Assembly: GCA_030039035.1 (NCBI GenBank)
Contig: JASHQQ010000393.1
Span: 1 to 49,812, forward strand
Origin: Acidobacteriaceae bacterium
Lineage (GTDB): Bacteria > Acidobacteriota > Terriglobia > Terriglobales > Acidobacteriaceae
Direction of reading: 5' to 3'
DNA: 49,812 nucleotides
Part shown: piece by piece, positions 1-6,925 of the stretch
How the letters are laid out: each line of letters begins with the position of its first letter
How positions within the stretch are numbered: the stretch's first letter is position 1
Program-made: the position numbers and the translations under genes
Notes under the pieces: generated by a model
Told to the model about the DNA's origin: nothing
Databases searched by the model: none
The model's input: the letters and a program-made list of their open reading frames with translations, nothing else

Positions 1-2217
1 TTCGAGGGCATCGGCGCGCTGTGGAACTCGCCCGGCGGGGGCCTCTCCCGGCTCTCGGAAAGCTACGGAAATCACAGCTTCGGTGCCGGCCACGCCAACG
101 AGCTGTGGGCGCTCGCGCGCTGGCAAGCGTTTCTGACCCCGAACCTGCTGGCCACCACGCAAGGCTCCTGGGGGCGCGACGTGCTGTCCACGCGGCCTCA
201 GCAGCCTTCGTCCTTCGAGCAGGCATTTCTCAGCGCCAACGTCTGGGGACAGTTGCCCCAGATCGCCGTCGATTCGCGCTATGGGTTCACCATCGGCAAT
301 CCGGCCCGTTTTGGACCGGGCAGCTATCCTGACGAGCGGCTTCTCGAGGGCCAGGAATCGCTCGACTTCGTCCACGGCGGTTTTCTGCTCAAGGCGGGAT
401 TCTCACTCCGGCACAATCGCGACGTGACCAGTCTTCTGCGCAACCAGACCGGCACCTACAATTACTCCACACTTGAGAATTTCGCTTCCGACGCGCTTAC
501 GTTTGCCGCCTTCGGCCTCAGCGGAGCGCTGAATCCGGTCAACCAGCACAACTGCGACCAGACGGGGAAGGTTTGGCGCGATCCCTCAGGGCAACTGCGC
601 GGCCTGGGCGACCTGCCCTGCTACTCGTCCTATTCCCAGACCATGGGTCCCAATGCATGGCAGTTGAGCACCAACGACTGGGCCGGCTTCGCCTCCACGC
701 AATGGCAGCCAGGCCACCTCTTCGTGCTCTCGCTGGGCCTGCGCTGGGAGCGCCAGCAGCTTCCGCCGCCGATTTCCACTCTTGTCAATCCGCAACTCCC
801 GCTCGCCGGCAAGCTTCCAGCGCTGGGCAACAACTGGGGACCGCGCGCCAGTCTCGCCGTGGGAGGTTCGGAGGGTCACTGGCCTGTTCTTCGATTGGGA
901 TACGGGATGTATTTCCCTCGCGTCGAAAACGCCACCGCGCTCACCGCGCTCACCCAGACCGGATCGCCCAACGGCGACCTCAACTTCTTCATGCGGCCCA
1001 CCGACGATCTGCCCAACTACTCCGGCGGCGCGCCGCCCTTTCCCTACGTGCTTCAGGGAGAGCCGCTGGGCGTGGTCAAGCCCGGCGCGGTCGAATTCGC
1101 GCCGGATTTCCGCAATCCGCAGGTTCACCAGGCGGTCACGGCCCTGGAAGAAACCCTCCCCGGACACATCAGCGTCACCGCGGGCGCGATGGCCAGCCTC
1201 GCGCGCCTTTTGCCCATCTCCATCGACACCAACATCGACCCCACGGTGAACCCCGGCACCATCACCTACGCGGTGTGCGATGAGCTCGCTCCCACACTGA
1301 CCAGCGCAGCATGCGGCTTCACCGGCTCCGGGCCGATCAAGACTCCACAGATTACCGTCCCCTTTTACGCCTCGTGGCCCTCGGCAACCTCGCCCATGGG
1401 ATTCGCCGGCCGTCTCAACCCCAACTACCAGCAGATCACGCAGATCGTCGACCGCGCCAACTCGACCTATGAGGCCGCCATCTTTCGTATCGAGCGCCAC
1501 GGCCGCGGGCTCTCGCTCCACGCCCACTACACCTACGCTCACGCCATGGACTGGAACCCCAACGAATCGGCGCTCGTCGCCGGCAGCACCGTCTTCGATC
1601 CGGCCGACTTCGCCCTCGAATACGGCACGAGCGATCTCGACGTTCGCCACTCCGCCGCGCTCATGGCCGTTCTCGAATCGCCGTGGAAGCTGCGGGCAAC
1701 TCGCGGTGCGGGCGACTGGGCCGCACAGCTCGCCAATGGCTGGATGCTCTCGGGCATCGGCAACTATCGCAGCGGCCTTCCCTACACCATGCGCACCGCC
1801 GGCTCTATCCCCGAGGAGTTTGCCCAGCTTACCGGCGCCGCGATCGTCGGCCTGGGGCCGGGCATGAACGGCTCGGGCGGAGACAACCGCGTCTACGGCG
1901 TGGGGCGCAACACCTTCCGCTATCCGCCCGCGTGGAAAGCCGACCTCCGCCTCGCCAAATCTTTCGACCTGGGTTCGATGCGAAAACTCGAGCTGCTGGC
2001 CGAAAGCTTCAACCTCTTCAACCACCAGAATGTCACCGAACTCGAAACCACCGGCTATTACACCCAGTCCGGGTCACCCTCCGGAGGTCTGCCCACGCTC
2101 AACTTCCTTACCGGCCTCGAGCCCAATACCACGGCATTCGGCCAGCCGCTGAACATCAATGCGACCAACTTCTATCGCGAGCGGCAGATCCAGCTTGGGC
2201 TGAGGATGAGGTTCTGA
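1..2217 (+). CDS. TonB-dependent receptor, Oar-like, C-terminal part (5' truncated by window edge)
   Basis: The frame is open from base 1 and ends at a TGA at 2215-2217, leaving 738 residues of a longer protein. The visible part is a beta-barrel: many alternating Gly/Asn/Tyr-rich strands, long extracellular loops, and a C-terminus ending in LRMRF, the terminal aromatic signature of outer-membrane barrels. Phrases such as LAESFNLFNHQN and LSGIGNYRSGLPYT are typical of the very large acidobacterial receptors with an N-terminal carboxypeptidase-regulatory-like domain and a plug, which would lie upstream of the window. The likely role is outer-membrane uptake of a bulky ligand such as a carbohydrate; the substrate cannot be read. 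Its 3' end faces the leftward gene at 2237 with only 19 bp between. Confidence 0.85.
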   Translation, partial: FEGIGALWNSPGGGLSRLSESYGNHSFGAGHANELWALARWQAFLTPNLLATTQGSWGRDVLSTRPQQPSSFEQAFLSANVWGQLPQIAVDSRYGFTIGNPARFGPGSYPDERLLEGQESLDFVHGGFLLKAGFSLRHNRDVTSLLRNQTGTYNYSTLENFASDALTFAAFGLSGALNPVNQHNCDQTGKVWRDPSGQLRGLGDLPCYSSYSQTMGPNAWQLSTNDWAGFASTQWQPGHLFVLSLGLRWERQQLPPPISTLVNPQLPLAGKLPALGNNWGPRASLAVGGSEGHWPVLRLGYGMYFPRVENATALTALTQTGSPNGDLNFFMRPTDDLPNYSGGAPPFPYVLQGEPLGVVKPGAVEFAPDFRNPQVHQAVTALEETLPGHISVTAGAMASLARLLPISIDTNIDPTVNPGTITYAVCDELAPTLTSAACGFTGSGPIKTPQITVPFYASWPSATSPMGFAGRLNPNYQQITQIVDRANSTYEAAIFRIERHGRGLSLHAHYTYAHAMDWNPNESALVAGSTVFDPADFALEYGTSDLDVRHSAALMAVLESPWKLRATRGAGDWAAQLANGWMLSGIGNYRSGLPYTMRTAGSIPEEFAQLTGAAIVGLGPGMNGSGGDNRVYGVGRNTFRYPPAWKADLRLAKSFDLGSMRKLELLAESFNLFNHQNVTELETTGYYTQSGSPSGGLPTLNFLTGLEPNTTAFGQPLNINATNFYRERQIQLGLRMRF

Positions 2218-2236
2218 CGAGTCGTTGCCGAAGGGA

Positions 2237-3739
2237 TCAGGGGCGTCCGGTGTGGCTGGACCCCGCGAACAGGAAGTCCCAGGAGGAGTCGAGATAGAGC
2301 CAGCGCTGCGCGCTGAACCAGCTTGTCGGCAGACCCGGCACATGGAGCAGCGTGTGACCGCCCATGCAGATCAGCTCCGTGCCGTTCCAGGAGAGGAATG
2401 TCCTGGATGCGTGGCCGACCTGCGCGGGATGCGTGACGCGCCGCAGGCAAACCGGGCAGCGCTGCCGCTGGTCGAGCAGCACCCAGCGCATGCCGAAGAG
2501 ACATAGCAGGAACGTCGCGATCCACTGCACATATTCCGAAGCGAAGGACGCTGTCGAAATGTGCCACCACGCCAGATCGAGCGGCGCGTAGTAGACGATG
2601 GGCAGCAGCAGCGCGACCTTGGCGCAGAGGAAACTCCAGCGGCAGATCCGGCGCGGCCACGACGGCCTGTGCGAATTGAAGCTGTAATCCCCCATCGAGA
2701 CCGAGGTGACGCCGGGAAGGCAAAGCAACGCGAGCAGGAGCGCAAAGCGATAGACATCGAAGGGCAGGCGTGTGTGGCCCTCGAGCGCAGTTCCGAAAAG
2801 ATCGACAGCGGAATCGTTTGCGCCATAGGCCGTGATGGATACGGTTGGTCCGAACATCTCTTCCCGGCCGAGGGCGGTCAGATGGGCCACGACATATCCG
2901 ATCGACGCCGGAGCTACCGCGGACTCCGGTTCGAGGAACCAAAGATCGACCTTGCCCGGCAGCCATGCGCCACATGGCGCTACGCCGGCGATGCGCACCA
3001 GTTGCTTGCCCACCCGCACCACGCTGCCAGGAATGCGCGGATTGGCATCGAATTCGCGCTCGAACGTTTCGCAGCCCAGGATTGCGCCGGCCGAAGAGTC
3101 GTCGGTTCCGGCTGCCGGCGCGGAAAAACGCAGCCGAGCGCCGAGCAGCGAAAAGAGATTTGCGGTCGCATGAGCGACCGTCCATTGCGAGTTGCCATCC
3201 GCGGTCGTTACGCTCTCGCGAGCCACGCTATAGAACGCGAAGCGATCGAAGTAGCGCTGGGGCCGCGCATGCCAGTTGGCAAACTCTGCGGCAGAGACGG
3301 TGGCGGCCGAAGCCGGGCTCGAGGTTGGATGCCCGATGAGGATCAGGCCGGGATCGATCTGGCCGCGAGATGCCCCGCTGGCGTCGCGCACGCCGGGCAA
3401 GAGCAGCGACAGCGCATAGCTCGCGACGAGCATCAGGGCCAGCCAAAGAATGCACTGCGCCGGTGAAGTCGACCTGAGATCGGTTCGCCTTTCGCGAATC
3501 GCCGCGTGGGGCCTGAGGCAAAGCGCGTCGCGAAAAGCGCCCAGGCAAAAGAGCGTGACCTCGCGTTCGGCGCGCCACGAGACGACGCGTTGCGGCGCCC
3601 GCTCACGGCGAACGTGCCACAGCTCCGCGCGCCACTCCTGCAGCCACTCGGCGCGCTGGTTTGCCGGCGCGAGCAAGGACGCCGCGCGCAAAAGCCCCAG
3701 GTGCACTGCGTGGAAGACGGATCCGGATCGAGGCGTCAT
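2237..3739 (-). CDS. MacB/ADOP-related membrane protein with C-terminal CxxC motif
   Basis: 500 residues. The start at 3739 was chosen because its ATG overlaps the PadR stop (ATGA), implying translational coupling; upstream in-frame codons are read from PadR DNA. Order of parts: a short cytoplasmic prefix rich in Trp/Arg/Glu (about 15-95), a membrane segment (about 95-115), a periplasmic region resembling the MacB_PCD domain (about 120-320; a NLFSLLGAR element, then RIAGVAPCGAW), three further hydrophobic segments (about 325-435), and a tail with CPVC followed by a Cys and His in CMGGH. It is shorter than the roughly 800-residue acidobacterial ADOP permeases and lacks their second FtsX block. 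It likely works with, or is regulated by, PadR. Its function is not established. Confidence 0.75.
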   Translation of the reverse strand: MTPRSGSVFHAVHLGLLRAASLLAPANQRAEWLQEWRAELWHVRRERAPQRVVSWRAEREVTLFCLGAFRDALCLRPHAAIRERRTDLRSTSPAQCILWLALMLVASYALSLLLPGVRDASGASRGQIDPGLILIGHPTSSPASAATVSAAEFANWHARPQRYFDRFAFYSVARESVTTADGNSQWTVAHATANLFSLLGARLRFSAPAAGTDDSSAGAILGCETFEREFDANPRIPGSVVRVGKQLVRIAGVAPCGAWLPGKVDLWFLEPESAVAPASIGYVVAHLTALGREEMFGPTVSITAYGANDSAVDLFGTALEGHTRLPFDVYRFALLLALLCLPGVTSVSMGDYSFNSHRPSWPRRICRWSFLCAKVALLLPIVYYAPLDLAWWHISTASFASEYVQWIATFLLCLFGMRWVLLDQRQRCPVCLRRVTHPAQVGHASRTFLSWNGTELICMGGHTLLHVPGLPTSWFSAQRWLYLDSSWDFLFAGSSHTGRP

Positions 3740-4053
3740 ACCGGTTTCGCCTCCTCCGATGGAATCAACCGCTCGAGGAGCGGATAACGCTTGCGCGTCG
3801 ACTCGAGCGTGACCCGGCCCGCCGCGGTGAGCCGGTAGTACTTTCGCGGCGGACGCTGTTCGGCGTCGGCGATCGACTGGCGCTCCCACTGCGAGCGGAT
3901 GAGCGCATCGCGCTCCAGGCGGCGCATGGCCGGGTAGACCGTGCCGCTGGGCAGGCCGGTCATCTCCATGATCCCGAACCCGTAGACATAGCCGGCGTGG
4001 ATCGCCTGCAGGATCATCGCCGCCGTGTGCGAAAGTTTCGCCTCCGAGGCCAT
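3736..4053 (-). CDS. PadR family transcriptional regulator
   Basis: 105 residues. It has the winged-helix pattern of short (subfamily 2-like) PadR proteins: a helix with SHTAAMILQAI, a GYVYGFGIM segment, the recognition-helix phrase GLPSGTVYPAMRRLE (about 34-48), and a wing with KYYRLTAAGR (about 71-80). PadR proteins usually repress nearby transporter genes and dissociate on ligand binding. Start 4053 gives the usual length and lies 5 bases from a TACAAT -10 hexamer, so the message may be leaderless. The stop overlaps the start of the downstream membrane protein. The gene is divergent from an ABC transporter with a perfect dyad between them, which suggests autoregulation and control of both sides. 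Confidence 0.9.
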   Translation of the reverse strand: MASEAKLSHTAAMILQAIHAGYVYGFGIMEMTGLPSGTVYPAMRRLERDALIRSQWERQSIADAEQRPPRKYYRLTAAGRVTLESTRKRYPLLERLIPSEEAKPV

Positions 4054-4058
4054 GGCGC

Positions 4059-4117
4059 ATTGTACCCTATGTAGCATCCTGCTTGACAAGTGTTTATGCC
4101 GAATGCTACATAGGGTA
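4059..4117. promoter_or_regulatory. Divergent overlapping promoters within a 15-bp PadR-type dyad
   Basis: A perfect 15-bp inverted repeat lies at 4063-4077 and 4103-4117 (half-site TACCCTATGTAGCAT, 25-bp spacer). Each arm contains the ATGT/ACAT core typical of PadR operators. In the spacer TTGACA (4083-4088) can act as a rightward -35, with TACATA (4107-4112) 18 bp downstream. On the other strand TTGTCA (4089-4084) pairs with TACAAT (4064-4059), 19 bp away. Each arm therefore touches or covers one -10 element. Binding by the adjacent PadR is inferred. Confidence 0.75.
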
Positions 4118-4158
4118 ATATTGCGCGCCGGGACCCGGCCCGTGCGCGGGGTCTTCCG

Positions 4159-4932
4159 ATGCTCGAGCTCGAACATCTTTACCGCAGCTATCGCGGCATT
4201 CCCGCCATCGAGGACGTCAGCTTCAGGGTGGCGCCCGGCGAGATCGTCGGCTTCCTCGGCCCCAACGGCGCGGGCAAATCGACGACGGTCAAGATCATCA
4301 CCGGCATGCTGCGTCCCAACGACGGGCGCGTGCTCTTCGACGGACGCGACATCCGCCACGACCTGATCGGCTTTCGCGCGCAGATCGGCTACGTGCCCGA
4401 GGATGCGCATCTTTACACCTATCTTTCCGGGCTCGAATATCTGCAGCTCGTCGGCCGTCTGCGGGGCATGGGCGAAGCGCTCCTTGAAGCCAAGGCGACG
4501 GGCCTGCTCGGGCTTCTGCAACTTGAGTCCTGGCAACACTCGCCGATTTCGGTGTACTCGAAGGGCATGCGCCAGCGCGTGCTTATCGCCGCGGCGCTGC
4601 TGCACGACCCCAGGCTGCTCATCTTCGACGAGCCGCTCTCCGGGCTCGATGTGGTTTCCTCGCGGCTCTTCAAGGACCTGATGGAGTTGCTGGCGGCGCA
4701 AGGCAAGGCGGTGCTGTACATCTCGCACGTGCTCGAAACGGTGGAGCAGGTATGCAGCCGCGTCGTGGTCATCGCCAAAGGCCGCATTCTGGCCGACGCG
4801 CCGCCGACGGAACTCAAGCGCGTGATGAGCCTGCACAGCCTGGAGAGCGCATTCGCCCAACTCGTGCAGCAACCCGACACACGATCGGCGGCGCGCGAAA
4901 TCGTGGAGGTGATGCAGACCGGCCATGGGTGA
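4159..4932 (+). CDS. ABC transporter ATP-binding protein (ABC-2 type exporter)
   Basis: 257 residues, a full-length nucleotide-binding domain. Walker A GPNGAGKST at 34-42, ABC signature YSKGM at 133-137 (Ser-Lys-Gly-Met, a variant of LSGGQ common in ABC-2 ATPases), Walker B LLIFDEP at 153-159 with catalytic Glu158, D-loop SGLD, and switch His190. The ATG at 4159 precedes LELEHLYRSYRG, the expected first strand. It hydrolyses ATP to power the membrane partner encoded immediately downstream, with which it overlaps by 8 bases. Expression is probably controlled by the PadR dyad about 45 bp upstream. The substrate is unknown. Confidence 0.92.
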   Translation: MLELEHLYRSYRGIPAIEDVSFRVAPGEIVGFLGPNGAGKSTTVKIITGMLRPNDGRVLFDGRDIRHDLIGFRAQIGYVPEDAHLYTYLSGLEYLQLVGRLRGMGEALLEAKATGLLGLLQLESWQHSPISVYSKGMRQRVLIAAALLHDPRLLIFDEPLSGLDVVSSRLFKDLMELLAAQGKAVLYISHVLETVEQVCSRVVVIAKGRILADAPPTELKRVMSLHSLESAFAQLVQQPDTRSAAREIVEVMQTGHG

Positions 4933-6742
4933 CTCCTTCCAGCGACTCTTTATGATGTCCGAGCCGGAAATCCTGCCGTTGAACGCGCAGGCCGCCCGCG
5001 GCGAGGTGCGCGCGCCCGAGCGCAGCCAGTTCGCTCACCTGCTCGTGCATTTTCTGGAGCGATTCTTCCATCACGAGACCGCTTCGCCCGAAGGCGACGC
5101 GAAAAGCCGCCTTGTCCTGATCGCCTGCGCCGCCGGCCTGCCGCCATTCGTGGTGTCGCTCTGGCTGTGGCCGGTCTACCACCCCTTATGGCCGCCGCAT
5201 GCCGGCCGGCCCACGTACTGGCTGCAGGTGAATCATCATTTCTTCTTTGTCGTCTATGCCTTCGTCGCCATGGGCATCGCCACGGTTTTCGAGTGGGACC
5301 TGTTCTTTCCCGATCTGCTCGATCTCTTTGTGCTCGGGCCGCTGCCGGTTGCGGATGGGCGCATTTTTCGGGCGCGGGTCGCCGCGATCGCTGTTTTCGT
5401 CGGCGGATTTCTCTTCGATGCGAACTTTCTGCCGCCGCTGGTGCTGCCCTCCGCCATCGATCCGCCGAATCTGCTGCGCTTCCTGGCCGGACACGTGCTG
5501 GCTGTATTCGGCAGCGCTTTTTTCGCTGCGGCGTTCATCCTGGCCCTGCAGAGCGTGTTGCTCGCCACGCTCGGCGAACGGCTCTTTCGCAGGTTCTCTC
5601 TCGCCGCGCAGGGAACCCTGATCGCCGCGCTGCTCGTTCTGCTGCTGCTGTTTCCCGTGTACTCCGGTGTGGTGCCGGCTCTGCTTCAAAACGGCAGTAT
5701 CTACGCATATGCGATTCCTCCCTTCTGGTTTCTGGGGATCTACCAGCGGCTTTACGAGGGAGCTTCGGCGTTGCCGGTGTATACGCATCTTGCCGGGATC
5801 GGATGCGCGGCGACACTGATTGCGACGCTATTGGTTGTCCTGGCCTATCCGTTCGCGTACATGCGCCAGGTGCGCCAGTTGATCGAGGGAACGGGCGCGA
5901 AATCCACGCGCAGGCACGTCGGATTGCCCTTCAATTGGCTGCTCCACGCAACCTGCGTACGGCCGCCGGTGCGTCGCGCGGTCTTTCACTTTATTGGTCA
6001 GACCATTCTGCGTGTTCCGCGCTATCGCATTCATCTCGTTCTCTACGGCGGCGTGGGGCTCTCGGTGGTCGTGGCCACCGTGCTTCGCTTCACCAGCGTG
6101 CACGGCCAGGTGCACATGGCCGTCTCCGGAGACGGCATTCGCGCGGCGGTGGGGATTTTGGCCTTCTGGACCATCGCTGGCCTGCGCATTTCGTTTGTAT
6201 CGCCCGGCAACCGGCTCGGCAACTGGATCTTCCGCTTCGTGCACGGCAAGCCTGCGCCATTTCACGCGGCCATCGAGCAGTTGCTGGCCGCGAAGGTATG
6301 GGTTCTGCTCGCCGCCATGGCTGTCACCTTCCTGTCGCTCGCCGTTTTTCACTCCATCTCCCCGCCGGAACTCCTGACCCGGCCGGCCGTGGCGGCGCAA
6401 TGCCTTGTTGCGGCGGGAATGTGTATGCTGCTGAACGACATCTTCTTCCTCAAGGTGCGTCAGATCGCCTTCACCGGCGAGCGCCCGCCGGGTGAATCGA
6501 ACTTCGCGTTCACGGTGTGGAAGTATATCCTCGTCATTCCTGTCGTTTCCGGCTTCCCGGTCGCGACGGAGCCGTGGATCGGGCAAAGCCGATGGAACTT
6601 CATCCTCGCCGCAGCCGGATTCGCGGGAGCGCACTTTTTCCTGCGCGAGCTCCATCGGCACCTGACACAGGAGCACAGCGATTCGCGGGCTCTTGAAGAC
6701 GACGAAGAGGAGTTCCCGATGAGGCTGGGACTGCGATATTGA
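4925..6742 (+). CDS. ABC-2-like transporter permease
   Basis: 605 residues with roughly ten to twelve hydrophobic segments spread across the whole length, a cytoplasmic N-terminus of about 65 residues and an acidic C-terminus (DDEEEF). The ATG at 4925 overlaps the ATPase stop. A very strong Shine-Dalgarno match, GGAGGTGA, lies about 11-12 bases upstream inside the ATPase gene; a second Met pair ten residues in is an alternative start. No named family motif stands out beyond large ABC-2 permeases of Acidobacteria. Overlap with the ATPase gene supports its role as the membrane half of the exporter. Confidence 0.8.
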   Translation: MGDSFQRLFMMSEPEILPLNAQAARGEVRAPERSQFAHLLVHFLERFFHHETASPEGDAKSRLVLIACAAGLPPFVVSLWLWPVYHPLWPPHAGRPTYWLQVNHHFFFVVYAFVAMGIATVFEWDLFFPDLLDLFVLGPLPVADGRIFRARVAAIAVFVGGFLFDANFLPPLVLPSAIDPPNLLRFLAGHVLAVFGSAFFAAAFILALQSVLLATLGERLFRRFSLAAQGTLIAALLVLLLLFPVYSGVVPALLQNGSIYAYAIPPFWFLGIYQRLYEGASALPVYTHLAGIGCAATLIATLLVVLAYPFAYMRQVRQLIEGTGAKSTRRHVGLPFNWLLHATCVRPPVRRAVFHFIGQTILRVPRYRIHLVLYGGVGLSVVVATVLRFTSVHGQVHMAVSGDGIRAAVGILAFWTIAGLRISFVSPGNRLGNWIFRFVHGKPAPFHAAIEQLLAAKVWVLLAAMAVTFLSLAVFHSISPPELLTRPAVAAQCLVAAGMCMLLNDIFFLKVRQIAFTGERPPGESNFAFTVWKYILVIPVVSGFPVATEPWIGQSRWNFILAAAGFAGAHFFLRELHRHLTQEHSDSRALEDDEEEFPMRLGLRY

Positions 6743-6794
6743 CTTACGGCCGGCAATGGTCAGTCTGGTCAGTGCCCAGCGCTCGAAACGGCCC

Positions 6795-6853
6795 AGTTCG
6801 CAGTTCACAGTACCTGGTTCACAGAGCCAAGGCTCTCAGCTTTCAGCCCTCAG
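6795..6853. repeat. Short heptamer-repeat tract between convergent genes
   Basis: The 183-bp gap between the permease and comEC contains two short runs with 7-nt periodicity: AGTTCGC AGTTCAC at 6795-6808, and CTCTCAG CTTTCAG CCCTCAG at 6833-6853. A 6-bp hairpin (AGAGCC/GGCTCT, 6823-6836) lies beside them. The same words recur at other gene ends in this window. No convincing terminator is visible. Confidence 0.6.
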
Positions 6854-6925
6854 CAAGAAGCGGCTGCCGATTGCGCCCGACTCGCCTTCTGCGGATTACG
6901 CTGCCGAATGCAGCTCAGGGCAGAC

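Noticed and set aside
3736..4926. 396-codon leftward frame fusing the antisense of the ABC ATPase to PadR
   Set aside because: Only the last 105 codons resemble a protein (PadR); the upstream part is antisense to Walker motifs.
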